A stretch of 64,000 nucleotides of DNA. Origin: Mortierella sp. BCC40632. Its lineage: Eukaryota; Mortierellomycota; Mortierellomycetes; Mortierellales; Mortierellaceae. A program made the translations under genes and the position numbers. Position 1 is the stretch's first letter. Each line of letters starts with the position of its first letter. The stretch covers positions 2,038,501 through 2,102,500 of the forward strand of contig WAEK01000010.1 in the NCBI GenBank assembly GCA_011634665.1. Reading direction: 5' to 3'. Shown in pieces: positions 1-10,936 of the stretch. The notes under the pieces are model-generated. The model was not told where the DNA came from. It saw nothing but the letters and a program-made list of their open reading frames with translations, and did not search any database.

Positions 1-1051
1 ATATTCGCTTTGACCACTTTCAACCCCAAGGTGGACCTTGCGATACTGATACATGCAAAAGCGACACTTTCGTCGCTTGATGGCATTTCCTTCGCGAATG
101 AATGCAGAAGTGGGAAGGAATCCCCACTTTGGCTATTTTGTGAAGTAAAAAGGCAGTGAGAAGAGATAAATCAAGGAAATAATACACACCACCACCACAA
201 GCTCGCATGTCTCCGGAAAGGAATTTTGTCCGCCCGGTCTATGGGTCATGGAAGGCGAACCTACTTTGATCTCGACACAGATAGAACGTTGATCTGATTG
301 AGGCTGAACAAATTTTGTGTGGTCGAGAATTAGAAACCCCATTCGTTGAGAGCAGTCAATGTTCTTGTGTTGTCGATGGGCCGGTCGATCGGACACCAAA
401 GCGACTGCAAGGTTCTGAAGGAATTCTTCTTCAAGTTGGACAGGTATCTAAAATTACCAAACAGAGATGAGAATAGGTTCTGCTGTACATTTTTTTTCCG
501 AATCCAGTACTTGTGTGTTTAAAAGAGTCTTTACAAGCTGCTCGATATACTCCTGGCCCAATAAAAGACCAATGACACTGGAGATAAAAAGTGGTTCCTT
601 GGACAGGTCTACAGGCGCGATGGCGTCATTGGCGGCGCTAGAAAGACTTGGTGATCCAACGGTCCCTTGTTCCGTCGACTTGCTGGATAGGGTCTCACCA
701 TCACACTGGGCTTTGCGTAGTCGAAGCAAGGCTGATTTCTATAGAGGAATAACCATTAAACACATACCCAAAAAAAAAAAAAAAGTGTGAAAAAAAAAAA
801 TGATACTAATCCGGAAGAGGAGGGACGTTTGTCCATGAACGCTGAACAGGCCGTTTAGTTTTGTTTTTTGCATCAATGGTCACACAGAAAAAAGGGTGTA
901 GATAGTTCTTCGAAAGTGCGCAGGACAAAAAGAGTAGGGGGACTCTTACCAGGCGAGAGTTAGGACCAATGTACTCCAGCACAATATTAGCGTTCCCTTC
1001 AGCTCTGTACTTCCAGTGTTCGACGACGGACAACTCTGGGTAGGCAATCAT
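1..1051 (-). CDS. IPK1: Inositol-pentakisphosphate 2-kinase, N-terminal part (runs off the left edge)
   Basis: Phosphorylates inositol pentakisphosphate at the 2-position to make phytate (InsP6). Exons on the minus strand, in order: 950-1051, 511-738, 265-447 and 1-132; the C-terminus lies outside the window. Family marks seen: the opening glycine-rich segment WKYRAEGNANIVLEY (ATP loop) right after the start; LLRLRK after the first junction; and EIK joined exactly across an intron to PKWGFLP, followed by CRFCMYQYRK, which are the conserved IPK1 lysine and Cys motifs. All three junctions keep frame with GT-AG borders. The start ATG at 1051 puts the ATP loop about 12 residues in, as in other IPK1 proteins. 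It is divergent from the serine dehydratase, with 435 bp between the starts. Identity is secure; only the N-terminal portion is visible. Confidence 0.9.
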
Positions 1052-1486
1052 GATGGAGAAAGAGAGGGAGAGAGAGGGAGGGAGATCGTCTCCGATTCAA
1101 CTCAGTTGGAATGGATTGGGCGTGATGGGAACACAAATTTTTGCAATAGATCCGACTACCACGGTTCTCTTTCCCCACCCACGAGCCGTGGTAAAATTTT
1201 CGCCGAAATGTCACCCCAGTGGAGCAATGGAGGGATGGAGATCATTGAGCAGTTAAAAAAAAAAAAAAAAAAAAAAAAAAGGAGAGTCACTGAGAACCTC
1301 TTGAACCTGTTGGGGAGTTCTCAGGGTCGCACAGGAGTGGTGGACCTCATCGTCCCTTAAAAAGACTCGATTCCTTCTTTTCTTCCTCCCCATCTGACAA
1401 CGGTTGATCTTCTCTCTGCTTGTCCATCACCGCCCACTACTCCGACTCATCGCTCTCTCATTCACTCTTTCTAAAGTCTTTGCATC
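1052..1486. promoter_or_regulatory. Divergent promoter region between IPK1 and serine dehydratase
   Basis: This 435-bp spacer separates two divergent starts and must hold both promoters. It contains a GA-rich stretch near 1055-1085 and a 23-nt A run near 1256-1280. The last 100 bases before the serine dehydratase start are pyrimidine-rich (CT/TC), as upstream of several other genes here. No convincing TATA box is seen. Confidence 0.5.
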
Positions 1487-3187
1487 ATGACTGCTCCCGC
1501 TACTCTCCACAACCCTACTCCACTGATGCACTCGACTGAACTCAGTCGTAGAACCCAGACGTAGGTGTACCTCGATGGGCTTTGCCCAGTCCTGTCCAGG
1601 ACAATATTTCGACTTGAAAAAAAAAAAAAGTATCCATAGCTTCTTAACCTGGCTCCATCTACCAACGACAGCTTACCGATTTACCACTTACACTCTCCAC
1701 TCCAAATTGGGATCATGCACTTTTGAAATGAATTAGCAATATCTGGCTAAAGCTCGAGTTCCTCCAACCCAGTGGATCATTCAAAATCCGTGGACTGGGT
1801 CATATCAGTCAAAAAGCCTATCAGAAACATGGAGCCAAAACGCATTTGGTGTGCTCTTCTGGTGGCAATGCAGGTCTTGCTGTCGCCTATGCTGCTCGCC
1901 AGTTGGAGATCAAAGCGACGATCGTTGTACCATTAACTTGCAACGAATTTATGAAGAGCAAGATTCAAACGGAGGGAGCAGTTGTCATTACCGAAGGAGA
2001 GGTGAGATACTTTTTTCGATGCCTTTTTTCTTTTCCTTTTTGATGCCATCTATGCTTTACAGGAGATTTCGGCGGACTAAATTGTATTGCTCAACATAGG
2101 CGTGGGATGATGCAGACAAGCTTGCAAGGTCCATCGTTGCCAAGGACCCCTACAGGTACAAATCAAGAGTATACCAACGTTCATGGTTTTTGAGCACTGT
2201 TGCCGATGCAATACATCAATACTCATTTTATTTTATTTTCTGCTTGATATAGTGCCTACATTCCACCATTTGACCACCCAGATATCTGGGAAGGCAACTC
2301 AACCATGATTGGAGAATTGAAGGAGCAGATGGGCGGTGTTACTCCGGATGCTATCATTTGCTCTGTTGGAGGCGGTGGTCTTTTGAGTGGCGTTGTTTTA
2401 GGATGCCAGGCCGCTGGATGGGACAATGGTAAAAACAACAACGCTGTCGCCAGTTGTTTTCATGCACCATCCATTTTCAGTAAATAATCGTAGAGCATGG
2501 ATTTTGAAAAGAGAACTCACCATTGCTTTGCTTACTGTATGGTAGTGCCCGTCCTTGCTGTCGAGACGCATGGAGCCAATTCTTTCCAGCAGGCTGTCTT
2601 GGCAGGGAAGCTGGTCACTTTACCCAAGATCACCTCCATCGCTACTACTTTGGGAGCAAAGACTGTCTCGGCCAAAGCATTAGAACTGAGCCTTGTCCAC
2701 CCCGTCATCCCTTTTGCAGTCAGCGATGCCATGGCCGCGGGAGCATGTTGTCAATTCTTAGGTACTAAAAGCTTGGACCATTCTCGCTAAACCTACTCAA
2801 ATCTTTCAATATGTGAAGCGCACAAAAAATTAATCCATCGAGTGTTTTAACTCTTGAACAATAGATGATCACCGCATCCTTGTCGAGCCTGCATGCTCCT
2901 GTTCACTCTCAGTCCTGTATACGCCCGAGCTGCTCTCCAACATCTTCCCCAACCTTGGCCCAGAATCCAACGTGGTCGTGATCGTCTGTGGTGGATCCAA
3001 CGCCAACTTGGAGCAAGTGAACACCTTTAAAGAGATGTTCCTGGCGGAAGGACAACAATCATCGATCGCTGTCAAGAGCGGAGACCAGATCCTCCTCAAG
3101 ATGACCAACGATGCCCTGCCTGTTCAAAAGAGAGTCGTATCTAACAAGTATTCTCCTGCATCAGAGAGTGCTGTGGCCACTGCTTAG
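1487..3187 (+). CDS. CHA1: L-serine ammonia-lyase (serine/threonine dehydratase), PLP-dependent
   Basis: Deaminates L-serine (and usually L-threonine) to the 2-oxo acid plus ammonia, letting the cell use hydroxy amino acids as nitrogen source. Six exons: 1487-1560, 1737-2001, 2100-2155, 2253-2428, 2546-2761, 2865-3187; all junctions are GT-AG and in frame, giving 369 aa, the usual length of the CHA1/SDS family. The PLP-binding lysine is in SGSFK at about residue 41. The substrate/PLP phosphate site SSGGNAGLA and the glycine-rich loop VGGGGLLSG are present, and the C-terminal VVCGGSNANL motif is typical of the fold. The protein ends with no targeting signal visible, so a cytosolic location is inferred. 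The stop is only 146 bp before the TAF12 start. Confidence 0.95.
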
Positions 3188-3333
3188 CCTAATGTTTCAT
3201 AGACCATAGATTTTACTTAAGGGTGAATAGTAAAACAGAGAGGTTCATTGTTCTCCTGGGTTGTTTCTCATCCATTGTCACAATCAACAGGACCGCAGCA
3301 CGCTTGACATCAACCAGACTCGTTGCATCCAAG

Positions 3334-4030
3334 ATGACATCGCCAAGCAGTGGACTGGATATGGTAGAGAACCCATCAGCGCTCATCACGAAGCGCAAGA
3401 TTCAAGAGATGGTAGCTCAAATCGACCCAAGTGAGCGTCTTGAACCAGAAGTCGAGGATGTATGGAACCTCACCATTGCCCTTTTTATACTCATTTTCTA
3501 AATGGCCATCGTTACTCGCTCTCATCGGACTGCGAACTACGGAGAAAACTCTCTCAGCAGGACAGAGGCGTCTTCTGACTGTGCGAATGCATCTCTTTCT
3601 CTCTCTCTCTTTTTTTTTATTTTTGTTCTCCATTTGTTACCTCTTGGACAACAGATCCTTTTAGAGCTGGCTGATGAATTTATCGAGTCTGTCACTCAGT
3701 TTGCCTGTCGTCTTGCTACACACCGCAGGTCTTCGACGCTGGACGTCAAGGACGTGCAGCTCCATCTTGGTATGTTTGTGATCATTATCCCCTTTCTCCT
3801 TCCCCAAAGGGCTTTGAGCTGTTGCTGACATATTTTCCTGTCTCTCACTTTTCTTTTTTTTTGGAAAACGACTCGACTCAGAAAGGAACTGGAACATCCG
3901 GATCCCAGGCTTTGCATCCGAGGAGATTCGGTCCGTACGAAAGCCAGTCGTTCCGTCCTCACATGCTCAGAGACTCACAGCCGTTGGTAATGCCAAGGCT
4001 ATCGCCGCCACGCAAAGGGAGAATCGCTAA
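3334..4030 (+). CDS. TAF12: TFIID/SAGA subunit TAF12 (histone-fold)
   Basis: Histone-fold subunit shared by TFIID and SAGA, where it pairs with TAF4 or Ada1. Exons 3334-3459, 3655-3769, 3882-4030 give 129 aa. Seen in order: a helix starting [15 protein letters not shown], a long helix [21 protein letters not shown], the [15 protein letters not shown] segment, and the TAF12 signature [11 protein letters not shown] followed by the tail [11 protein letters not shown]. This matches the compact core of the family; the long Q-rich N-terminus of some orthologs is absent. ATG 3334 was chosen because the preceding in-frame sequence has no other ATG; an upstream non-matching 5' exon cannot be excluded. 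A poly(A) signal lies 70 bp past the stop. Confidence 0.92.
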
Positions 4031-4099
4031 AAGACCTGATTGCAGACGATTTAACAATGACAGGACCCTCCATGAGCTCAGTAGAGTCTCATTTTGTAC

Positions 4100-4105
4100 A
4101 ATAAA
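4100..4105 (+). terminator. Poly(A) signal AATAAA after TAF12
   Basis: A canonical AATAAA hexamer lies 70 bp downstream of the TAF12 stop codon on the same strand. Confidence 0.6.
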
Positions 4106-4628
4106 GAAGAAAGAAAAAAAAATACAGCGTATTCAGGAAATCCCTTTTGCAATATGACGACTCTACCAATTCAAATGCATGGAAAGTCTGTTGCGTTGTG
4201 GAATAAAGGGAGACAGGAAACGGGAAAAAAAGAAAAGAATAGCAGAAGCATTGAGTGATAAAAAGCGAGCAACGTTTCCACCAATGCACATACAATTTTC
4301 CACCCTTTCTCTCTTGTGGATCTCCATTATTAGAGTGGAGTTGTAGAGTAGCGGGACCCATTCCTTTTTACTTTTTTTTTTTTCTATCCCCCTCCCCTGC
4401 CCTAACAGACATAAACGCACCCCACGCCATTCTCTGGACAAGAAAGGAAAGAACGCTGTCCGTTGAAGTCCCCCACTTCGTTGACCGTCACATTGAGGTG
4501 TCGCACCTTTTTTTTTTTTTTCCCTCTCCCTCCGCAAAACGTTGATCAGCAAAATAAATAAGAGGGCCCTTCATCTCTTTACCTTCTCCATTCTCTCAAC
4601 GTTAACCCAGACCATTCCATAAAAAAAA

Positions 4629-6089
4629 ATGACTGAAGCCACTACGAGTTCGGCCAGTGACAAGTCCACCCCCACACGCTTCATTACAGTCTTTTGCGGC
4701 GCCTCGCCGTAAGTTTCTACCCTCCCATTTGTTTCGCCATCCTCTTTGTTCCCGGAATTGTGCAGCTCTCCATGGCATACTCTATAAAAAAAAAAAAAAA
4801 AAAAAGGAACGAGCGATAACAGCCCAAGGCTCTCAGAAGCAAGACCATCTTCCTACAACTCACTCTTTATCTTCTTTTTTCCTCTCCTGCCCAAACAAAC
4901 AGTGGCCGTGACCCTGAATATGTTGAGATGGCAAAAGGTATTGTCGCATCCCCTCTTTTCCTTCTGAGAAACTAACTTGAGAGAGAGAGAGACCTTGCTA
5001 CTTTACTGTCCTTGGTAATTGACGGCGTTCTTTTCTCTTTTATTACCCTTTATTTCCTTAGAATTGGGAAGAGAAATGCTCAAGAGAAACTATGGCCTTG
5101 TGTATGGTTAGTAAAAGTCATCTTTCCGCCGTGTGGTCGAGATCACAGAACCCACTCCACCGACCTCAATGGATCGCAGATCAGCTAACCTTGTGATTTC
5201 TCTTTGTGTTTATTTCACATGGAAAAATCCTCCTCCTCCTCCTCCTCCTCCTCCTCCTCCTAGGTGGTGGCTCGTACGGATTGATGGGAGCCATTGCCCA
5301 GACGATTCATGAAGGCGGCGGAAAGGTCATTGGAGTCATTCCCGAGGCTCTCAAAATGGTTGAACGCCCAGGTATGTGATAAGGGTTTTTGTGATACAAC
5401 TGGTGTCATCGCAAAGTCATGGATGGATCAGAGGAAATACAGGAAAGGGAGGAGGGCGTCGCCAGTCTTTTCTGCGGGGAAAAAGGAAAAGGAGGGAGGG
5501 GTATTCTTTTCTTACTGCGCCAATTTACTTTCCGCTCCGTTCCCCAGCTTACGACTGTTTTCCCCTCCTTCTCTTGGGATCAATTGGGTCTGAATGTCTA
5601 CTTTATTAGAGCTGGGGGATGTCAGCAACGAGCAAATCTTTGGTGAGGAGATTGTTGTCAAAGACATGCATACACGCAAGGCCTTGATGAACAAGTTGGT
5701 ATGCTGCATATCTCGCTCTCGCTCTCTCTCGCTCTTTTTGATAGATATTTCAATTGAAACTAGGACTAACTGAGCTCTCTTTTTTATTGCCATGATGATG
5801 CAGACCAGTGCCTTCATCACCCTCCCTGGTGGCTATGGCACCATGGAAGAACTGCTTGAGATCACTACGTGGTCTCAGCTGAGCATCCACACAAAGCCTG
5901 TCATGCTCTTCAACATGAAGGGATACTTTGATCATCTTCTCCAGTTCATTCGGCACGCTATCGAAGGTAAGTTTAGGCCGACTAGAACCCGATGTGTCCT
6001 CCATAGTGATAGACCAAAAAAAAAAAGAAGGAGGGGGGGGACTGAGCTGAACTGAATAGAGTATTGAGAGGAAACTGATCGCAATGGAT

Positions 6090-6130
<41 letters not shown>

Positions 6131-6313
6131 CTTCTTTCGCCTCTCCGACCTCAACCTAAATAGAAATTTGTCGTGGATTGGAGCGAAAATGTCATTGTCC
6201 CAGGAGCGACAGCTAAGGAGGTCCTGGACAAGATGGAGGCATATGTTCCCCCCACCTCTCGCTTTGCGCTCAAGTGGAATTTGGATGATTCTCCAAAGGA
6301 GGACTTTATCTAG
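4629..6313 (+). CDS. LOG-family cytokinin riboside 5'-monophosphate phosphoribohydrolase-like protein
   Basis: LOG enzymes release a free base from nucleoside 5'-monophosphates. Clear exons: 4629-4708, 4903-4937, 5062-5106, 5264-5371, 5610-5698, 5804-5966 and 6164-6313. Motifs: VFCGASPG near the N-terminus, GGGSYGLMG, the conserved helix DMHTRKALM, and the catalytic/nucleotide motif [10 protein letters not shown]. Exon 5804-5966 ends in phase 1 but the last exon starts in phase 0, and the family's usual -DGF- stretch is missing. A 23-nt candidate exon at 6069-6091 (reading EETDRNGF) restores both, but a 39-T run follows it with no GT donor. With this microexon the product is about 230 aa. A cytosolic location is inferred. 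The physiological substrate in fungi is uncertain. It is followed by ATX1 with 226 bp between. Confidence 0.88.
5229..5261 (+). repeat. (CCT)n tract used as a polypyrimidine tract
   Basis: About eleven CCT/TCC units directly precede the TAG acceptor of the fourth LOG exon, so the microsatellite doubles as the 3' splice-site pyrimidine tract. Confidence 0.8.
6092..6130 (+). repeat. 39-nt T homopolymer in the last LOG intron
   Basis: An uninterrupted T run follows the candidate microexon of the LOG gene immediately. It is where a 5' splice site would be expected, so its length or composition may be misassembled. Confidence 0.9.
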
Positions 6314-6539
6314 TCGAAATTTTAAAATGCAATTAAAACGATCGGTGGCTTCGTTATGGCCGTCTTCCCTCCTCCCCCCCAAAAGTAGTACGTCAAACGT
6401 CAGAAGCAGCAGCGGCAGGGAGAGCGGATAAAAAGCTGTCTAGAGAGTCCGACCGTTTGACATTCTTTCTTTTTCCCTCACTCACTCTCTCATCTCATCC
6501 TCTCTCCCCCTCAGCTCCATCTACTTCTACTCTTCCAAC

Positions 6540-6635
6540 ATGACCGTATGTTTTGTCTAGGACATTTATTTTCTCCCTCTTTCTCATTGTGATTGCTTTG
6601 TATGTAACTCAATCCAGTCTGACTTGACTCGTAAC

Positions 6636-6699
<64 letters not shown>

Positions 6700-7156
6700 T
6701 TCCATTGCCTCTCTTCTTTCAACTCTAGCTTTACTCATACGACGTTACCATGACCTGCTCTGGATGCTCCGGAGCCGTTACTCGCGTCCTTGCCAAGAAT
6801 GCCGGTAAGAGAAACCTACATCTTCCCACAAGAACCGTGTGACGTCTCTGGCGCCCGTACCTGTTCCTGATCCATATCGTGAAAAAATTAACCACTGGAG
6901 CGTCTGTTCTTTTGAATAGATGTCACCAGCTTTGACGTCTCTCTTGAGACCCAGAAGGTTACTGTCGAGTCTTCAAAGTTGAGCGAGGTAGAGTATCAAC
7001 CTGGTCTCTCTCTCTCTCTCTCTTTTTACATACTTGTATGCATTTGATAAATGAATCTTTTGAGATACTAAATCAAGGATTTCCGACTTGTCAATGTAGG
7101 CTGAAATCCTTGCTATTATCCAAAAGACTGGCAAGGCTGCCAAGGTTTCTGCCTAA
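6540..7156 (+). CDS. ATX1: Copper metallochaperone Atx1
   Basis: Carries cytosolic Cu(I) to the Ccc2-type P-ATPase of the secretory pathway. Four exons (6540-6545, 6729-6804, 6920-6987, 7100-7156) give 68 aa, the normal size. The first exon codes only for Met-Thr. The metal loop is MTCSGCSG, the HMA-domain MxCxxC motif, followed by the ferredoxin-like core (VTSFDVSLETQKVTV and the C-terminal helix). The last residues GKAAKVSA include the basic lysines usual near the C-terminus. The first intron carries a roughly 58-nt (TC)n tract. An AATAAA signal lies 141 bp downstream. There is no close alternative identity. Confidence 0.96.
6638..6696 (+). repeat. (TC)n microsatellite in ATX1 intron 1
   Basis: About 29 TC dinucleotide units lie upstream of the acceptor of the second ATX1 exon. 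Confidence 0.9.
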
Positions 7157-7296
7157 AGAGAGAAAGAGAAAAGAAAAAGGAGGCGATTATCAACCATTGG
7201 GCCCAAATGGCACAATCGGGAGAACGTGTACCTTACTGGTACGATTGACAGATGTCGTTTCTGCTTTCTCTGTTTAGAGCAACATGCAACCACTGA

Positions 7297-7302
7297 AATA
7301 AA
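7297..7302 (+). terminator. Poly(A) signal AATAAA after ATX1
   Basis: A canonical hexamer lies on the sense strand 141 bp past the ATX1 stop. Confidence 0.55.
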
Positions 7303-7498
7303 AAGAGACATATTTTACTACTCTTCTGAGCCGTCAAGCCACTCTGAGACTCCTCGGTGCTGAGCCCTCGGGGGGTGGAGTGGAAGGACTCTGCCACACT
7401 TTCCCCTTCCTCTCCTCCCCCCCCCCTCCTTCCTTTTCCTCTCATTCTCACTCACTCTCTCACGAGGCAGTTTCTTAATCATCTTCAGAAGTGTCAAG

Positions 7499-8679
7499 AT
7501 GTTAACACCGCCAAGAGCAACACTTCTGCTCTTGTTTGTCCATGGATTCAAGGGTCATGATATCCATACATTCCTCGACTTTCCAACAAAAATCATGACC
7601 AGTCTCACCAATGCAATGCTCAACCTTGATGTCGAGTCCATTGCCTACCCGCAGTTTGAGACCCGAGGCGACTTTCATGCAAGTCCCCGACTTTCTTTTT
7701 TTTTTTTTTTTTTTTTTTAATGGGTACCTGAGAAAAGTCAAGTACTCATCATCTCTCTGGATTTTTTTTTTTTTTTTCCTGCTTAAATAGACTGCAGTCG
7801 GCGACTTTGTGGATTGGACAAGGCAACAGGTCAAGAGCCGACAAGAGTTTAACCGAAAGGCGTATTCAAGAAAACAGGACGACAAGGAGGCAACCGACCA
7901 AGAGTCTTTACCTCCAGTCTACGTCTGTTTTATCGGTCATTCCATGGGTGGACTTGTTGGTATGAAACGACTAGAGGACTTTTAATCAAAATTTTGTTGG
8001 TTCTAGAGCAAAAGGATGGGACAAAAAGTATATCAGGGTCCTCACTCATTCAACCACCTTTTTTTTTTTTTTTTTTTACTATTATTAATGTTTATCACGC
8101 CATCAATCAGCCGCGGATGCTGCCCTTGAGCTGGACGGATATCCAGAACCATCACCAGTAATAGGCGTCTTGGCATTCGACACCCCTTACTTTGGGCTGA
8201 ACAATTCCATCTTTACACAGGCAGCCTATGATCGCGCGACAGGATACGCACAAAAGGCCGTCGGAGCTTATTCAGTGGCAGCAGCAGCATGGGGAGCCCT
8301 TTCACCAGCATTGGTCAAAGGAAATCCTGTCGAAGACGACAAAAAACGTGCACCACCCCCTTCCACATCTTCCCCAGCAGCCTCATCAGGATTTAACCCG
8401 GCATCTCTTTTTTCGGCTACCTCGGCAAAAGAAAAGGCTCCTGTCAGTGCGGCGACAGCTTCCAAATCAGATGCCTCGTCGTCATCATCCACTACTTCTT
8501 CATCTTCTAAATGGGGCTGGGGAACACTTGCGTTGGGCGTAGGAGCAGTCGTGGCCGCGACAGGAGCTGCCTATGTTATGAACAGCCAAGTGACCAAAGG
8601 CATGGAATATGTCACCTCTCATATCCAATTTGTCGGTATTCTCTTTAATGACGCCAGGCTCAAGAACAGGTACCCGCTA

Positions 8680-8718
<39 letters not shown>

Positions 8719-9537
8719 CCATGCCAGTTGTATTGGCTCCAAGGAGGACAGGATAAAAAGGAAACCGGTCTAACATTTTATTGAAAACTCCCTTTCTCTT
8801 TCTCTTTCTCTCTCTCTCTCTCTTTCAGAGTGTCAAGAGTGTTGCGATTGCCGATCAGCTTTCATTGTTTTTATACCCAGGTCAAGATTCCACCCAATTC
8901 AAGCAACAATTTCAAGACATCGACCCGCACGTTTATCGAGTTCAATTCGATCCCCAAAGAGATGCAGACTTTTTTCTCACCAAGGGCTTGTTCAGGACAG
9001 GATGAGATTGAGGCCCATATGGAGATGTTTAATCCGAGCAAGAACTTTGATTATTATCCCATGAGTGATGAGACTGTTCGACAAATCAAAACGATGGTGG
9101 ATGTGGCGTTAAGCAAAAATAGGAGGAGAGGAGGGAAAAAAAAAAAAGAACGCGTTGGATTAAAAAAAAATCGAATCTCTATCTTTTTTCTATTTTTTTT
9201 TTTGGTCCCTCCTCCCCTTTGTGTGTCGAAAATTTGTATACTGTTCGCTACCCCTGTCCTCTCTTTTCTCTTTCTCTCTCTCTCTCCTCCTCCTTCCTTT
9301 CCTTCCTCGGAAACCTTCTCCACACCTTTCGTTCTCGGATGCAGGAGGTGTAATTTGAACACCATGGCAGGTGCTCCAACAGCATCTCTTGAAGATTTCT
9401 TTCTTTCAAAGGCAAAGCGCACAAGGGATAGCAGAAGCTTGGGCCTCTTTAACCACTTGACTCTTCCGAGCGCCATATGCTTGCTCCTTTTTTTTTTTTC
9501 TTTTTTCTTCCTCTCACACCCCTTGGCAACAATTTAA
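7499..9537 (+). CDS. Alpha/beta-hydrolase of the fungal serine-esterase (DUF676-like) type; 3' end uncertain
   Basis: Predicted esterase/lipase-like hydrolase; substrate unknown. Exons 7499-7678, 7791-7959, 8111-8669 and 8829 to a stop at 9537, about 538 aa as read. The protein opens with a hydrophobic beta-strand running into an FVHGFKG oxyanion-type motif, and has the nucleophile elbow GHSMGG with Ser about residue 111. Next come LAFDTPYFGL, a Ser/Ala-rich linker, and a hydrophobic TM-like helix near residues 240-260 (WGTLALGVGAVVAATGAAY). The last exon holds the conserved tail (FDYYPMSDETVRQI). Intron 1 uses a GC donor (GCAAGT). After about 9120 the frame runs through K- and F-rich low-complexity sequence, so the true stop may be earlier through an unseen intron; a splice into 9345 would end at 9353. 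Confidence 0.72.
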
Positions 9538-10671
9538 CGGCTAATGATTTTTTTTTTGAAGATCAGAGAAAGGGTGCAGCGCTGCAGGGGCAGGAGGGAG
9601 GAGGATTGGGTGCAGGACTGGTCGCCTTCTTCTAACTCGATTTTCATTTACTTTCTCTCTCTCTCACTCTCTCTCTCAAAAGCTCTTTGACAAAGAAGAC
9701 AACCCTGAGAGGCCTCGACCTACTCGGACCTCCTCTATCATCTCCTTTTTTTTTTGCTCTTTTTTGTATTTCTTCCGACGTTTTGTTGTCAAAGATGACT
9801 CTTCACTGACTCCAAATCGCCCTTTTTAGTCTTTTTGAGAGGGAAAAAAAAATAAAAACGTGGTGTGTGCCTCTATTGGAGCACTTTGTAGAAGAGAGAG
9901 ACCGAAAAAAAAAAAAATAGGAGTTGGTACTTAAATGCACTGTACCTTGAGAGAGAGAGAGAGCGTAGAGACTGAGCAATATGTACGGTAGAATAGGAGG
10001 AAGAAGAAGAACAGAAGGAGGAAGAAAGAAAAACAAAGAGTCAGAACAGAACGTTAATCGAGCAGAGATACCATTTTCGATGAGAGAGTATGAACCAGAG
10101 TGAACGATAGAAAACAAGTCTTTCCCCTCCCCTTTAGAACTGACCGATCCATATCGATAACCTTGCAAAAACTCGTTCTCCACAGCTGCTGCTTTATTTT
10201 GTTTTTTTTTGAACGGAACTGTCTGTGTAATCCTGAGTCCCCATTTGGCTATCATTGGCTTTTTTCTTTTTCTTTTTAGATACAGGGCACGGGGCGAGAG
10301 AAACACGATGAGCTATCGTGGTTTTTTTTTTCTTATAGATGTGGTTGATGCTGCGGAAGTGGGCTTGAGAGTTAAGGTTTTCCTCATCCTCGTTATCCCA
10401 CACTCGGCAGAACCCTTATTTTTTTTTCTTTCTTTCTTTCTTTGCTTACTACAAATCGCGGCGGGCGAGAATCGCAAAGGTTCCAGCACAGGAGACGGGG
10501 GGAAGAGGGGGGAGGGCTACAAAAAGATACAAAAGAGCAAACTGTGCACACATGATGCTCAGGGACGCTCTGACTCGATTTTTTTTTTCTGACCCTGGCT
10601 CTTTCATCCAAGACGATCTCTTTTTATAAAACGGCATCGAATTGACCCCAGGACACTTTGTTTTCCAGCAA

Positions 10672-10725
<54 letters not shown>

Positions 10726-10936
10726 TTTGTAAACGTCGATCGATCGGCTCTTTTTTTCTTTCCACCATCCTTTACTCTTTTAACCCCTCTCTCTCCTTCC
10801 TCCAACCCTTTTTTTTTCTTTTTGTTCCGTCCCATTAGCCATCATTGCATTCCCATTCACAAACACACACACACACACAAAAAAAAAAACTTGCCTCTTT
10901 TATACCCTGTATACTACACATCTACATACTATAGAC
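9538..10936. other. Gene-poor spacer with pyrimidine runs, promoter of the MFS gene
   Basis: I see no supported gene. The spacer holds T runs, a GA run near 9950 and a long (CT)n at about 10677-10721. The MFS transporter start is about 215 bp after this (CT)n tract, so the right part is probably its promoter and 5' UTR. A short reading frame at about 9563-9634 ending GLGAGLVAFF and then a stop could be a 3' exon of the upstream hydrolase, but no junction could be fixed. Confidence 0.5.
10677..10721 (+). repeat. (CT)n microsatellite upstream of MFS gene
   Basis: About 22 CT units lie in the promoter/5' UTR region of the transporter. Confidence 0.9.
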
